In this document: positions 17,702 through 26,147 of the stretch, one piece after another | Layout of the letters: each line of letters opens with the position of its first letter | How positions within the stretch are numbered: position 1 is the stretch's first letter | Assembly (NCBI RefSeq): GCF_000730165.1 | Contig: NZ_CP022110.1 | Location: forward strand, 62,001 to 126,000 | Length of the DNA stretch: 64,000 bases | From: Nitrospirillum viridazoti CBAmc | GTDB lineage: Bacteria; Pseudomonadota; Alphaproteobacteria; Azospirillales; Azospirillaceae | Direction of reading: 5' to 3' | Made by a program: the position numbers and the translations under genes | The notes under the pieces: model-generated | The model's database searches: none | Seen by the model: the letters and a program-made list of their open reading frames with translations, nothing else | What the model was told of the DNA's origin: nothing

Positions 17702-18346
17702 ATGATCCGCCGCACCGCCCTCGCCGCTCTCATCGCGCTCGCCTCCGTCGCTCCCCTGGCCCTTCCCGGGATCGCCGCCGCCAAGCCGCCCACCCAGTTC
17801 ACCGACGAGGACAAGGCCAAGCTGACGCAGGTGGAGACCTACCTGAACGGCATCCAGACGCTGAAGTCGCACTTCCAGCAGGTGAACCCCGACGGCAGCC
17901 TGGTGCGCGGCACCTTCCAGCTGAAGCGGCCGGGCAAGATGCGGATCGACTATGACCCGCCCAACAAGAACTTCATCGTCGCCGATGGCCATTTCGTCTA
18001 TTTCTGGGACGCCGAGTCCAAGGAACAGTCCAACGCCCCCATCGGCAGCACCATGGCGGACTTCATCCTGCGGCCCGACCTGCACCTGTCCGGCGACGTC
18101 ACCGTCACCTCCATGGACGACAGCGCCGGTGTGCTGGAGGTGACGCTGGTCCAGACCAAGGATCCCGGCCTGGGCCGCCTGACCCTGATGTTCCAGGAAC
18201 AGCCCTTCGGCCTGAAGAAGTGGCGGGTGCTGGATGCCCAGGGGACCACCACCGAGGTGGCGCTGCTGGATCCGCAGACGGGCGTCAGCCTGGATGACAA
18301 CCAGTTCTATTTCCGCGATCCCAGCCGCCGCAAGGAGCGCGACTGA
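17702..18346 (+). CDS. lolA: Outer-membrane lipoprotein carrier LolA
   Basis: A 214-residue periplasmic chaperone that takes lipoproteins from LolCDE and hands them to the outer membrane. A signal peptide occupies residues 1-28 (ALAALIALASVAPLALPGIAAA). The mature part shows the LolA pattern: VETYLNGIQTLKSHFQQVNPDGS, GTFQLKRPGKMRIDYDPP, DGHFVYFWDAESKEQSNAPIG, and a C-terminal GVSLDDNQFYFRDP strand. It lies between ftsK and a C26 peptidase gene, 37 bp from the latter. The gap before it (17620-17701) is AT-richer and probably holds a promoter. Confidence 0.93.
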   Translation: MIRRTALAALIALASVAPLALPGIAAAKPPTQFTDEDKAKLTQVETYLNGIQTLKSHFQQVNPDGSLVRGTFQLKRPGKMRIDYDPPNKNFIVADGHFVYFWDAESKEQSNAPIGSTMADFILRPDLHLSGDVTVTSMDDSAGVLEVTLVQTKDPGLGRLTLMFQEQPFGLKKWRVLDAQGTTTEVALLDPQTGVSLDDNQFYFRDPSRRKERD

Positions 18347-18383
18347 TCCCTTGCCGGCGGCCCATTCCAAGGAGGGCTTAGCG

Positions 18384-19139
18384 ATGACCCGTTTGCCTGT
18401 TGTTGGCGTATCCGCCGACTACCGCACCCTGGGCCGCCATCCTTTCCATGTGGTGGGCGACAAGTATGTGCGCGCCGTGTCGGATGGCGCCCACGCCCTG
18501 GCGGTGCTGCTGCCCGCCCTGGGTGACCGGTACAACGCGGCGGAGGTCGTGTCCCGTCTCGACGGCCTGTTGTTCACCGGCAGCCCCAGCAATGTGCACC
18601 CCGATCGCTACCAGGGCCCGCTGTCGGAACCCGGCACCCTGCATGACCTGGCGCGCGACGCCACCACCCTGCCCCTATACCGCGCGGCGCTGGACGCCGA
18701 CCTGCCGCTGTTCGCCATCTGCCGCGGCCTGCAGGAACTGAACGTGGCCCTGGGCGGCACCCTGCACCAGAAGGTGCAGGATGTGCCCGGCCTGATGGAC
18801 CACCGCGATGACGAGACCCAGCCGCTGGAGGTGCAGTACGGCGGCGCCCACGCCGTGGACCTGGCCCCTGATGGCCTGATGGCCCGCTTCACCGGGCGCG
18901 AACGCATGACCGTCAATTCCCTGCACCAGCAGGGCATAGACCGCCTGGCCCCCGGCCTGGTGGTGGAGGCGACGGCCCCCGACGGCCTGATCGAGGCCGT
19001 GCGGGTCGAGGGCGCCACCTTCGCCCTGGCCGTGCAATGGCACCCCGAATGGCGCTTCTGGGAAGACCCGGCCTCCGTCGCGCTGTTCAAGGCTTTCGGC
19101 GACGCGGTGCGGGTACGGGCTGCCGCCCGCGAGGGCTGA
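18384..19139 (+). CDS. Gamma-glutamyl-gamma-aminobutyrate hydrolase family (peptidase C26) protein
   Basis: A 251-residue class I glutamine-amidotransferase-fold hydrolase. The nucleophile elbow is FAICRGLQELNVALGG (Cys), and the His-Glu pair is in VQWHPEWRF. LLFTGSPSNVHP and RMTVNSLHQQGIDRL match PuuD-type hydrolases, which split gamma-glutamyl-GABA in putrescine breakdown. No other putrescine-pathway genes are present, so the role is tentative. AAGGAGG at 18369-18375 sets the ATG at 18384. It is on the same strand as lolA and xth and may share their transcript. Confidence 0.9.
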   Translation: MTRLPVVGVSADYRTLGRHPFHVVGDKYVRAVSDGAHALAVLLPALGDRYNAAEVVSRLDGLLFTGSPSNVHPDRYQGPLSEPGTLHDLARDATTLPLYRAALDADLPLFAICRGLQELNVALGGTLHQKVQDVPGLMDHRDDETQPLEVQYGGAHAVDLAPDGLMARFTGRERMTVNSLHQQGIDRLAPGLVVEATAPDGLIEAVRVEGATFALAVQWHPEWRFWEDPASVALFKAFGDAVRVRAAAREG

Positions 19140-19207
19140 GTTCCGCACTTGTTCCAGCGGCGGGCGACGGGTACACCCTGTGTTTCCCCGTCGCTCAAGA
19201 GGCCGCC

Positions 19208-20002
19208 TTGCGTATCGTCACCTGGAACATCAACTCGGTGCGGCTGCGCCTGGACATGGTCCTGCGCCTGGTTGACGACTACGGCCCCGATATCCTCTGC
19301 CTGCAGGAAACCAAGGTCATCGATGACGCCTTCCCGCTGAAGGCGCTGGCGGACCGGGGCTATGTCCATGCCCATGTCCGGGGGATGAAAAGCTATAACG
19401 GTGTGGCCATCCTCTCCCGCCTGCCGCTGTCCGGCACGGGCGGCGCACTGTGGTGCGAGCGGCAGGATTGCCGGCATGTGCAGGCGGAGCTGCCAGGTGG
19501 GATCGAGCTGCACAACTTCTATATCCCCGCCGGCGGCGACATCCCCGACCCCGACCTGAACGACAAGTTCCGGCACAAGCTGCGCTTCCTGGATGAGTTG
19601 GCCGCCTGGGGCGAGGCGTTGGAGGACCGGAGAAAGCCCCGCATCCTGGTGGGGGACCTCAACATCGCGCCCTTGGAAAACGACGTCTGGTCCCACCGCC
19701 AGCTGCTGAACGTCATCTCCCACACCCCCATCGAGGTGGAGAAGATGGATGCCATGATGCAGGCCGGGGAGTGGGTGGACGCCGTGCGCCATTTCCTTCC
19801 CGCGTCGGAGAAGCTCTACACCTGGTGGTCCTACCGTTCCGCCGACTGGGGCCTGTCCGACCGCGGTCGACGCCTGGACCACATCTGGGTCACCCCGCCC
19901 CTGGTGCCGCGGCTGCTGGGCTACACCGTGCTGCGCGAGGCGCGCGGCTGGGGGCCCAAGCCATCGGACCATGTGCCGGTGATGATCGATCTGGATGTGT
20001 GA
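19208..20002 (+). CDS. xth: Exodeoxyribonuclease III / AP endonuclease
   Basis: A 264-residue metal-dependent nuclease of the exonuclease-endonuclease-phosphatase fold, used in base-excision repair. It has TWNINSVRLRL at the N-terminus, the metal ligand Glu in CLQETKV, YNGVAILSR, GDLNIAP (catalytic Asp/Asn), and SDHVPV at the C-terminus. The start is a TTG at 19208, immediately before RIVTWN, with AAGAGG at 19196-19201 as ribosome-binding site; the family begins at this point and no ATG is placed as well. It lies 68 bp after the C26 peptidase gene. Confidence 0.94.
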   Translation: MRIVTWNINSVRLRLDMVLRLVDDYGPDILCLQETKVIDDAFPLKALADRGYVHAHVRGMKSYNGVAILSRLPLSGTGGALWCERQDCRHVQAELPGGIELHNFYIPAGGDIPDPDLNDKFRHKLRFLDELAAWGEALEDRRKPRILVGDLNIAPLENDVWSHRQLLNVISHTPIEVEKMDAMMQAGEWVDAVRHFLPASEKLYTWWSYRSADWGLSDRGRRLDHIWVTPPLVPRLLGYTVLREARGWGPKPSDHVPVMIDLDV

Positions 20003-20143
20003 AGCGGCGGCGGGAGGTGCGGCCGCATATTAACTATTAGGCCGCGACTGCGGCCGCCGGAGCTTTCTGGGGAGCCGCAGGCGGACTGGAAAGCGAGGAT
20101 AGCCGAGCGGCCGGATGACCGCGCCCGACGCCTGAGGGAACCG
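20003..20143. other. Convergent gap with several GC-rich inverted repeats
   Basis: Between the xth stop and the end of a small minus-strand gene. GCGGCCGC occurs twice (20019-20026, 20050-20057); GGCCGC(N4)GCGGCC at 20040-20055 can form a hairpin and competes with the first copy. GCTTTC (20062-20067) can pair with GAAAGC (20089-20094), and AGCGG near 20106 with CCGCT near 20141. There is no T-run, so a normal terminator is not obvious. A small structured RNA is possible, but I recognise no family. Confidence 0.3.
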
Positions 20144-20440
20144 CTAAACCGTCACGTCCAGCATCTGGCCGCGCCAGGGGTGGGCGCTGCTGCGGGCGCG
20201 GACGGCGTTGGCGCCGGTGTCGGTCGCCTGGCCCGTGTCGGTGCCGCTGCGGTTGTCCTTACTGCCTTCAGACTTGCCGGTCGGCTGCGCCGCGGTGGCC
20301 GTCTGGGTCGCCACCGGCTTTGCCGACCCTTGCGCACCGGCGACGGCCGCCAGGAACGACGGGTTCTGCGTCGGCGACTGCTGCTGCGGCGTCAGCACCG
20401 GGGTCGGCACGGCCTGGGCGATGGTGGGCGGGACAATCAT
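20144..20440 (-). CDS. Small Pro/Gln/Thr-rich hypothetical protein
   Basis: A 98-residue frame with ATG at 20440. The N-terminal half is low-complexity (Pro, Gln, Thr, Ala), includes PSFLAAVAGAQGSA, and the middle is Gly/Ser/Asp-rich and probably disordered. The ending RGQMLDVTV is more ordered and resembles the end of short uncharacterised proteins in this bacterial group. It has no signal peptide or membrane helix. I cannot name a function. An inverted repeat lies directly upstream. It may be a real gene, but composition alone could mislead. Confidence 0.5.
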   Translation of the reverse strand: MIVPPTIAQAVPTPVLTPQQQSPTQNPSFLAAVAGAQGSAKPVATQTATAAQPTGKSEGSKDNRSGTDTGQATDTGANAVRARSSAHPWRGQMLDVTV

Positions 20441-20445
20441 GCGAA

Positions 20446-20475
20446 TGACTCAACGCTTTCCTTAAGGATGAGTCA
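20446..20475. promoter_or_regulatory. TGACTCA/TGAGTCA inverted repeat upstream of the small gene
   Basis: TGACTCA (20446-20452) and TGAGTCA (20469-20475) are exact reverse complements with a 16-bp spacer. The proximal arm begins 6 bp before the ATG at 20440 and overlaps the place where a ribosome-binding site would be. It could be an operator or an RNA hairpin controlling translation. Confidence 0.35.
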
Positions 20476-20606
20476 ATACGCGCCGACGGCGTAAATAAGC
20501 GGGCAGTCATGCGGCGGCAGTCGGGAGTCCTGCAGGCAGGCAAACCCGGAATACAGACAATTTTACTTAATTTGGCATCTATGTCTTGTCTTCAGCGGCC
20601 CTTGCT

Positions 20607-23330
20607 TCAGCCGAAGGTGTAGTGCACCTCGACGATGCCAGGGTCGTCCGGATAGTCGGTCTGCTTGAAGCCCAGGTCGCGGCACATCTGCAGCATGGTG
20701 ACGTTCTCCCGCAGCACCTCGCCGAACACCTCGCGGATGCCGCGGGTGCGGGCGTAGTCCAGGATGCGGGTCATCAGCAGATAGCCCAGGCCCTTGCCCT
20801 TCATGTCGCTGCGCACCAGCACGGCGTATTCCGCCTTCTCATTGTCCGGGTCGGCGGTGATGCGCACGGTGCCGAAGATGGCCTCGTCGCCCGGGCGCAG
20901 GTCCGACCCCTCGGCCGGTGGCGGTGCCGGGTCGGGGGCGATGGCCACCAGGGCCATCTCGCGGTCATAGTCGATCTGGGTCAGGCGGGCGGCCATGGCG
21001 CGTGACAGCCGGCGCATGGGCGCGAAGAAGCGCAGGCGGATGTCCTCGATGGCGGTGCGGGCGATCATGTCGTGGATCAGCGGCTCATCCTCCGGCCGTA
21101 TGGGCCGGATGAGGAACTCGCGCCCATCATGGATTTGGACATGCTGCTCCAGCCGCTTCGGATAGGCGCGGATGGCCAGGCGCGCCGCCCCCGGCTCCAG
21201 CGGCGGCGCCACGCGGATGCGGGCGTCCAGGGCCATGACGCCGTCCGCCCCGGCGTACAGCGGGTTGATATCCAGTTCCTGGATCTCGGGGAAGTCGATG
21301 ACCAGCTGCGACACCTTGTTCAGGGTCAGGGCGATGGCGGTCAGGTCGGCCGGCGGGCGGTGGCGATAGCCCTGCAGCAGCTTGTGCACGCGGGTCCGGG
21401 CCATCATCTCGCGCGCCAGGTTCATGTTCAGCGGCGGCAAGGCCAGCGCCTTGTCCTGCACCACCTCCACCTCCGTGCCGCCCTGGCCGAACACCAGCAC
21501 CGGGCCGAACAGCCGGTCGTCCGCCATGCCCACGATCAGCTCCACGGCCCCCGGCATGTGGGCCATCTGCTGCACCGTGAAGCCTTCGATGCGGGTGCCG
21601 GGGGCCGCCGTGCGGATGCGGGCCAGCATGGCCTCCGCCTCCAGCCGCACCTCGTCGGGCGCCAGGTTCAGGGCCACACCGCCCAGGTCCGACTTGTGGG
21701 TGATGTCGGGCGACAGGATCTTCAGGGCCAGCCGGCTGTTCCGGCCCGGCATGGCCAGCCTGCGGGCGGCCGCCTCCGCTTCCTCCGGGTTGGCGGCGGT
21801 CACCGTCTCCACGACCGGGATGCCATAGGCGCGCAAGACCTGCTTGGCCTCGTATTCCGACAGCCAGGCGCGGCCCTCGGCCAGGGCCTGCTCGATGGGC
21901 ACCCGGGCCGCCACGCCGTCGTACACGAACTGATCCGGCACGGTGGACGGCACCTCCATCAGCTCATCCTGGTTCCGGCGGTAACGCACCAGGTGCATAA
22001 AGGCGCGGATGGCCTCGTCCGGGGTCTGATAGCTGGGGATGCGGTTGGCGGCGAACAGGCGCCGCGCCTCCACCGCCGCCCCTTCGCCCAGCCAGTTGGC
22101 CAGCACGGGGAAGCGCTTGCCGCGCAGGGTGTCGATGACGGCGCGCGCCGCCTCACCGCTGTCGGCGACGGCGGTGGGGCAGTTCATCACCAGGATGGCG
22201 TCGCAGCCCTTCTCCTCCAGCAGCACCGCCAGGGCGTCGGCGTAGCGCTTGCCGTTGGCGTCGCCCAGCAGGTTGATGGGGTTGCCGTGGCTCCAGGTCG
22301 GGGGCAGCAGGTTGTCCAGCTTGGCGATGGCCTCGGGCGACAGCTGGGCCAGGCGGCCGCCCTGCTCGATCAGGCTGTCGGTGGCCAGCACGCCCATGCC
22401 GCCGCCGTTGGTCAGGATGGCCAGGCGGTCGCCCTTGATCTGCACGCCGGTGGCCAACGTCTCCACCGCGTCGAACAGTTCGCTCAGCTCCCCCACGCGC
22501 AGCATGCCGGCGCGGCGGAAGGCGGCGTCGTAAATGGCGTCGGCCCCGGCCAGCGAGCCAGTATGGGAACTGGCGGCGCGCGCCGCCTCGTCCGACCGGC
22601 CGGCCTTGATGACGATGACCGGCTTGGAGCGCGCCGCCGCGCGGGCGGCCGACATGAACTTGCGGGCATGGGCGATGGCCTCGACATACAGCAGGATGGC
22701 GCGCGTGTGCCCGTCCTGGGCCATGAAGTCCAGAAGGTCGCCGAAGTCGACGTCGGCCATGCCGCCCAGCGACACCAGGTGGGAAAAGCCGATGCCGCGC
22801 GGCGTGGCCCAGTCGACGACCGAGGTGACGACGGCGCCGCTCTGCGCCAGCAGGGCGATGTCGCCCCTCAGCGGCGGCACGTGGACGAAGCTGGCGTTCA
22901 GGCCGTTGCCGGGCGCCATGACGCCCAGGCAGTTGGGCCCGACCACGCGCAGCAGATGCGGCTTGGCGGCGTCCAGCACCTGTTGCTGCAGGGCCTTGCC
23001 CGCCTCCCCCAGCTCGGCGAAGCCGGCGGTGATGACCACGGCGGCTTTGGTGCCGCGCTCGCCCAGCTGGCGGATCAGCTCCGGCACGGTGGAGGGCGGG
23101 GTGCAGATGACGGCCAGGTCCGGCACCACGGGCAGCGACGCCACGTCGGGATAGGTGAGCACCCCCTCGATCGAGCGTTCCTGCGGGTTCACCGGCATGA
23201 TGGGCCCGTCGAAGCCGCCGGCGAACAGGTTGCGGGCCACCACCGCGCCCACGGTGTGCGGACGGCGGCTGGCGCCGATCAGGGCGATGGACGACGGCTT
23301 GAACAGGTGGTGCAGGTTGCGGATGGTCAT
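20607..23330 (-). CDS. NDP-forming acyl-CoA synthetase fused to a GNAT acetyltransferase (Pat/YfiQ-like)
   Basis: A 907-residue multidomain protein. Order: CoA-binding Rossmann domain (residues about 5-130; SSIALIGASRRPHTVG), succinyl-CoA-ligase-like domains (about 150-450), ATP-grasp subdomain (about 480-700; TVTAANPEEAE, ALKILSPDITHKSDLGGV), and a C-terminal GNAT domain (about 730-900; FLIRPIRPEDEPLI and the acetyl-CoA loop KGKGLGYLLM). This is the architecture of protein lysine acetyltransferases of the Pat/YfiQ type, which switch off acetyl-CoA synthetase. The synthetase part keeps a His at position 256 in SSHTGSLAG, the phosphorylated residue of active ADP-forming enzymes. It could therefore be an active synthetase, an acetyltransferase, or both. 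The ATG at 23330 fits the family start. It ends a minus-strand block and is not coupled to other genes. Confidence 0.92.
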   Translation of the reverse strand: MTIRNLHHLFKPSSIALIGASRRPHTVGAVVARNLFAGGFDGPIMPVNPQERSIEGVLTYPDVASLPVVPDLAVICTPPSTVPELIRQLGERGTKAAVVITAGFAELGEAGKALQQQVLDAAKPHLLRVVGPNCLGVMAPGNGLNASFVHVPPLRGDIALLAQSGAVVTSVVDWATPRGIGFSHLVSLGGMADVDFGDLLDFMAQDGHTRAILLYVEAIAHARKFMSAARAAARSKPVIVIKAGRSDEAARAASSHTGSLAGADAIYDAAFRRAGMLRVGELSELFDAVETLATGVQIKGDRLAILTNGGGMGVLATDSLIEQGGRLAQLSPEAIAKLDNLLPPTWSHGNPINLLGDANGKRYADALAVLLEEKGCDAILVMNCPTAVADSGEAARAVIDTLRGKRFPVLANWLGEGAAVEARRLFAANRIPSYQTPDEAIRAFMHLVRYRRNQDELMEVPSTVPDQFVYDGVAARVPIEQALAEGRAWLSEYEAKQVLRAYGIPVVETVTAANPEEAEAAARRLAMPGRNSRLALKILSPDITHKSDLGGVALNLAPDEVRLEAEAMLARIRTAAPGTRIEGFTVQQMAHMPGAVELIVGMADDRLFGPVLVFGQGGTEVEVVQDKALALPPLNMNLAREMMARTRVHKLLQGYRHRPPADLTAIALTLNKVSQLVIDFPEIQELDINPLYAGADGVMALDARIRVAPPLEPGAARLAIRAYPKRLEQHVQIHDGREFLIRPIRPEDEPLIHDMIARTAIEDIRLRFFAPMRRLSRAMAARLTQIDYDREMALVAIAPDPAPPPAEGSDLRPGDEAIFGTVRITADPDNEKAEYAVLVRSDMKGKGLGYLLMTRILDYARTRGIREVFGEVLRENVTMLQMCRDLGFKQTDYPDDPGIVEVHYTFG

Positions 23331-23502
23331 ATGGCCTTCCTTCTGTCCTCTGCCGTTCCCCGATGCCGGACTGGGCTTGGGGCCGACCATAGCAGCACCC
23401 GGTGGCACGGCCATGACATGTCTCAAGCTTTTCGCCAGCCTAGCCGCAACGGCGCCCCCGACCAAGGCTGGTGCGGCACTCCTTGGCGATAGGCGCCAAA
23501 GG

Positions 23503-23532
23503 AAAAGGGGCGGCGCCCTCTGGCACCGCCCC
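23503..23532 (-). terminator. Rho-independent terminator of the pyrophosphatase gene
   Basis: On the minus strand GGGGCGGTGCC and GGCGCCGCCCC (23532-23522 and 23517-23507) form an 11-bp stem with a 4-nt loop and one wobble, followed by TTTTCCTTT. It begins 29 bp after the ppa stop. Confidence 0.75.
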
Positions 23533-23560
23533 CGATCCAACCCTCAGCGCAGGCCGAACG

Positions 23561-24094
23561 TTACTTCTGGGCGTTGTAGCGCTCCATGGCGTCGCTGATC
23601 ATCTTGGCGGCCTCGTCGGCGTCGCCCCAGCGGACGATGCGCACCCACTTGCCCTTCTCCAGGTCCTTGTAGTGCTCGAAGAAGTGGGCGATCTGCTCCA
23701 CCAGGATCTCCGGCAGGTCCTTGTAGCTGCTGACGTTGGTGTAGAAGCTGTGCAGCTTGTCCACCGGCACGGCCAGGATCTTCTCATCCATGCCGGCCTC
23801 GTCCTCCATCAGCAGCACGCCGATGGGGCGCGAGCGCAGCACCACGCCCGGGACCACGGGGGTGTTGCTGACCACCAGCACGTCGGCCGGGTCGCCGTCG
23901 CCCGACAGGGTGTGGGGCACGAAGCCGTAGTTGGCCGGGTAGTACATGGCGGTGTGCAGGAAGCGGTCGACGTAGATGGCGCCCGAGTCCTTGTCCACCT
24001 CGTACTTCACCGGCTGACCGCCCTGCGGGATCTCGATGACGACGTTGATGTCCCACGGGGCGTTCTTGCCGACCGGGATCTTGCTCATGTCCAT
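23561..24094 (-). CDS. ppa: Inorganic pyrophosphatase (family I)
   Basis: A 177-residue soluble enzyme splitting pyrophosphate to phosphate, which drives biosynthetic reactions. The metal-site signature DGDPADVLV is present, along with YEVDKDSGAIYVDRFL, YPANYGFVPHTL and the C-terminal HYKDLEKGKWVRI. Length and motifs match bacterial hexameric pyrophosphatases. ATG at 24094 (MDMSKI) or 24088 (MSKI) may be used. The gene stands alone with its own terminator; the 192-bp gap to the next gene contains an inverted repeat (GGATGG/CCATCC near 24226-24255). Confidence 0.96.
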   Translation of the reverse strand: MDMSKIPVGKNAPWDINVVIEIPQGGQPVKYEVDKDSGAIYVDRFLHTAMYYPANYGFVPHTLSGDGDPADVLVVSNTPVVPGVVLRSRPIGVLLMEDEAGMDEKILAVPVDKLHSFYTNVSSYKDLPEILVEQIAHFFEHYKDLEKGKWVRIVRWGDADEAAKMISDAMERYNAQK

Positions 24095-24286
24095 GGAAGT
24101 TGCCTTTGCGTCACGACAAACGGTTGAACCGTGATGAGGGGTTCGGGGCCCGAAGGGGTGCCCGGCGCGGCGCAGTCTATGCGAGTGCACCTGCGAAAAA
24201 AAGCGGGCAAAGGATAGCGGCGGCGGATGGACGCCCATGCGGGAACGCCCATCCACAACCGCCATTCCCTTCGAAAGCGGGGGCGC

Positions 24287-25267
24287 CTAGACGCCCGCCA
24301 CCAGCTGGCGCAGGTCGGCCTGCGAGCGCGCGCCGTAGTGGCTGATGATTTCGGCCGCGCAAATGGCGCCCATGGTGCCGCAGGCGGCCATGGCGCGGCC
24401 CCGGGTGTAGCCGTAGAGAAAGCCGGCGGCGAACAGGTCGCCGGCGCCGGTGGTATCCACCACCTTGGCCACCGGGGCGGCCGGCACGGTGACGATCTCA
24501 TCCGGCGTGACGATGACGGCACCCTTCTCGCTGCGGGTCAGCGCCGCCACGGCCACCTGGCCGCGCACCGCCTGTACCGCCTGATCGAAGTCGGTGCCGT
24601 AAAGCGCGGTGATCTCCGCCTCATTGGCGAACAGCACGTCGACATGCCCGGCCACCAGATCGCGGAAGCTGTCCAGGTGGCGGTTCACGCAGAAGGCGTC
24701 GGACAGGGATAGCGACACCTTGCGGCCGGCGCCATGGGCGGCCGACGCCGCCTTCAGGAAGGCCTCCTTGGCGGCCGGCGGATCCCAGAGGTAGCCTTCC
24801 ATGTAGGTGACCTGGGCCGAGGCGATCAGCGCCTCGTCGATGTCGGCCGGGGTCAGGCGCACGGCGGCGCCCAGGTAGGTGTTCATGGTGCGCGCGGCGT
24901 CCGGCGTCACCAGGATCAGGCAGCGGCCGGTGGGCGTGCCGTCTGCCAGGTCGGTGGTGACGAAGCGCGAGCCCACCGCCTCGATGTCATGGCGGTAGAC
25001 CTGGCCCAGCTGGTCGCCCGCCACCTTGCCGATGAAGGCGCCCTTGCCGCCCAGCATGGCGATGCCGGCCATGGTGTTGCCGGCGGAACCGCCCGACATC
25101 TCCATGCCCTGGCCCATCTTGGCGTACAGCGCCTCGGCCTCGGCCGTGTCGATCAGGCGCATGCTGTTCTTGTCCAGGCGGTTGTCCGCCAGGAAAACGT
25201 CGGTCGTCTGCGTGATCACGTCGACGATCGCGTTGCCGATCCCAACCACATCCAATTCAGCCGTCAC
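24287..25267 (-). CDS. PfkB-family carbohydrate kinase, adenosine-kinase-like
   Basis: A 326-residue ribokinase-fold kinase. The N-terminus VVGIGNAIVDVI, the GGSAGNTMAGIAMLGGKGAFIGKVAGD substrate-lid region and the C-terminal DTTGAGDLFAAGFLYG (anion hole and catalytic Asp) are all present. Proteins with this pattern in alphaproteobacteria are annotated as adenosine kinase, giving AMP from adenosine; other nucleoside or sugar substrates are possible. The start is a GTG at 25267, supported by GGAGG seven bases upstream. It is divergent from the EI24 gene, with 94 bp between starts. Confidence 0.92.
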   Translation of the reverse strand: MTAELDVVGIGNAIVDVITQTTDVFLADNRLDKNSMRLIDTAEAEALYAKMGQGMEMSGGSAGNTMAGIAMLGGKGAFIGKVAGDQLGQVYRHDIEAVGSRFVTTDLADGTPTGRCLILVTPDAARTMNTYLGAAVRLTPADIDEALIASAQVTYMEGYLWDPPAAKEAFLKAASAAHGAGRKVSLSLSDAFCVNRHLDSFRDLVAGHVDVLFANEAEITALYGTDFDQAVQAVRGQVAVAALTRSEKGAVIVTPDEIVTVPAAPVAKVVDTTGAGDLFAAGFLYGYTRGRAMAACGTMGAICAAEIISHYGARSQADLRQLVAGV

Positions 25268-25361
25268 TTAAAATCCTCCGGATCGGCAAAAACTTAGGGC
25301 CGCAGTATAGAGATGGGGCCGCTTGCGGCAAGCGCGGGGGCATACTACCTAGGATGCTGAG

Positions 25362-26066
25362 ATGATCCGCGCCCTGTTCCGCACCCTTGCCCAAGCTTTC
25401 GATCCCGCCCTGCTGCGGGTGATGGCGCGTTCCTTCATCCTGACGCTGCTGTCGTTCATCGTGCTGGGGGTGGCCGTCTCCTGGGGGCTGGACCGCCTGC
25501 ATCCCACGGGCAAGGCCTGGCTGGATCCCCTGGTCACGGTGGCGGGCGCCCTGGGTGTCGTGGCGCTGGCCTGGTACTTCTTCCTGGTTGTGGTGGCGGC
25601 CATCGCCGGCATGCTGCTGGAACCGGTGGCCCGCGCCGTAGAGCGTCGGTGGTACCCCACCCTGCCGCCGCCCCGCGACGCCGGCGTGGTGGAAGAGGCC
25701 GCTATCGCCCTGCGGTTCACAGCCCTGCTGATCATCGTCAACGTCGCCGTGCTGCCCTTATGGCTTTTGCCGCCGGTGGGTGCCGTGGCCTATCCGCTGG
25801 CCAACGGTTTCTTGCTGGGGCGGCAGTATTTCGACCAGGTGGCGGTGCGCCGCATGCCCCCGGACCAGGCGCGTCTACTCCGTCTGCGCTATAGGGGGCG
25901 AATTTTTTGCGCAGGCCTCATTATTGCCTTTATTTCCTTGCTGCCTGTTGTGAATCTGTTCGCGCCGGTTCTGGCGACGGCCTTCATGCTCCACCTGTTC
26001 GGCGGGTTCCTGCCCACAGGCGGAACGCGAAGTCCGCTGCCGGTCGCACCCCGGGCGAACTCATAA
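25362..26066 (+). CDS. EI24-domain (CysZ-like) integral membrane protein
   Basis: A 234-residue inner-membrane protein. An amphipathic N-terminus (RALFRTLAQAFDPALLRVM) leads into helices near SFILTLLSFIVLGVAV, TVAGALGVVALAWYFFLVVVAAIAGMLL, TALLIIVNVAVLPLWLL and FCAGLIIAFISLLPVVNLFAPVLATAFMLHLF. The NGFLLGRQYFDQVAVRRM segment and the LLPVVNLFAPVLATAFMLHL ending are typical of the EI24/CysZ family. CysZ carries sulfate in E. coli; no sulfur genes are nearby here, so sulfate transport is not supported. It is followed by the bactofilin gene 81 bp later on the same strand. Confidence 0.85.
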   Translation: MIRALFRTLAQAFDPALLRVMARSFILTLLSFIVLGVAVSWGLDRLHPTGKAWLDPLVTVAGALGVVALAWYFFLVVVAAIAGMLLEPVARAVERRWYPTLPPPRDAGVVEEAAIALRFTALLIIVNVAVLPLWLLPPVGAVAYPLANGFLLGRQYFDQVAVRRMPPDQARLLRLRYRGRIFCAGLIIAFISLLPVVNLFAPVLATAFMLHLFGGFLPTGGTRSPLPVAPRANS

Positions 26067-26147
26067 AAAGAACGACCTTCAACGACCTGTCCGGTCCCGA
26101 GTTGGGCTGGGCCGGCCGCGCGACACGAAGATTTGGGGACAACGCCG

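Noticed and set aside
21072-23492. An 806-codon plus-strand frame opposite the acyl-CoA synthetase–GNAT gene
   Set aside because: Third-position GC bias leaves this frame open; the His/Gln/Gly-rich translation has no domain.
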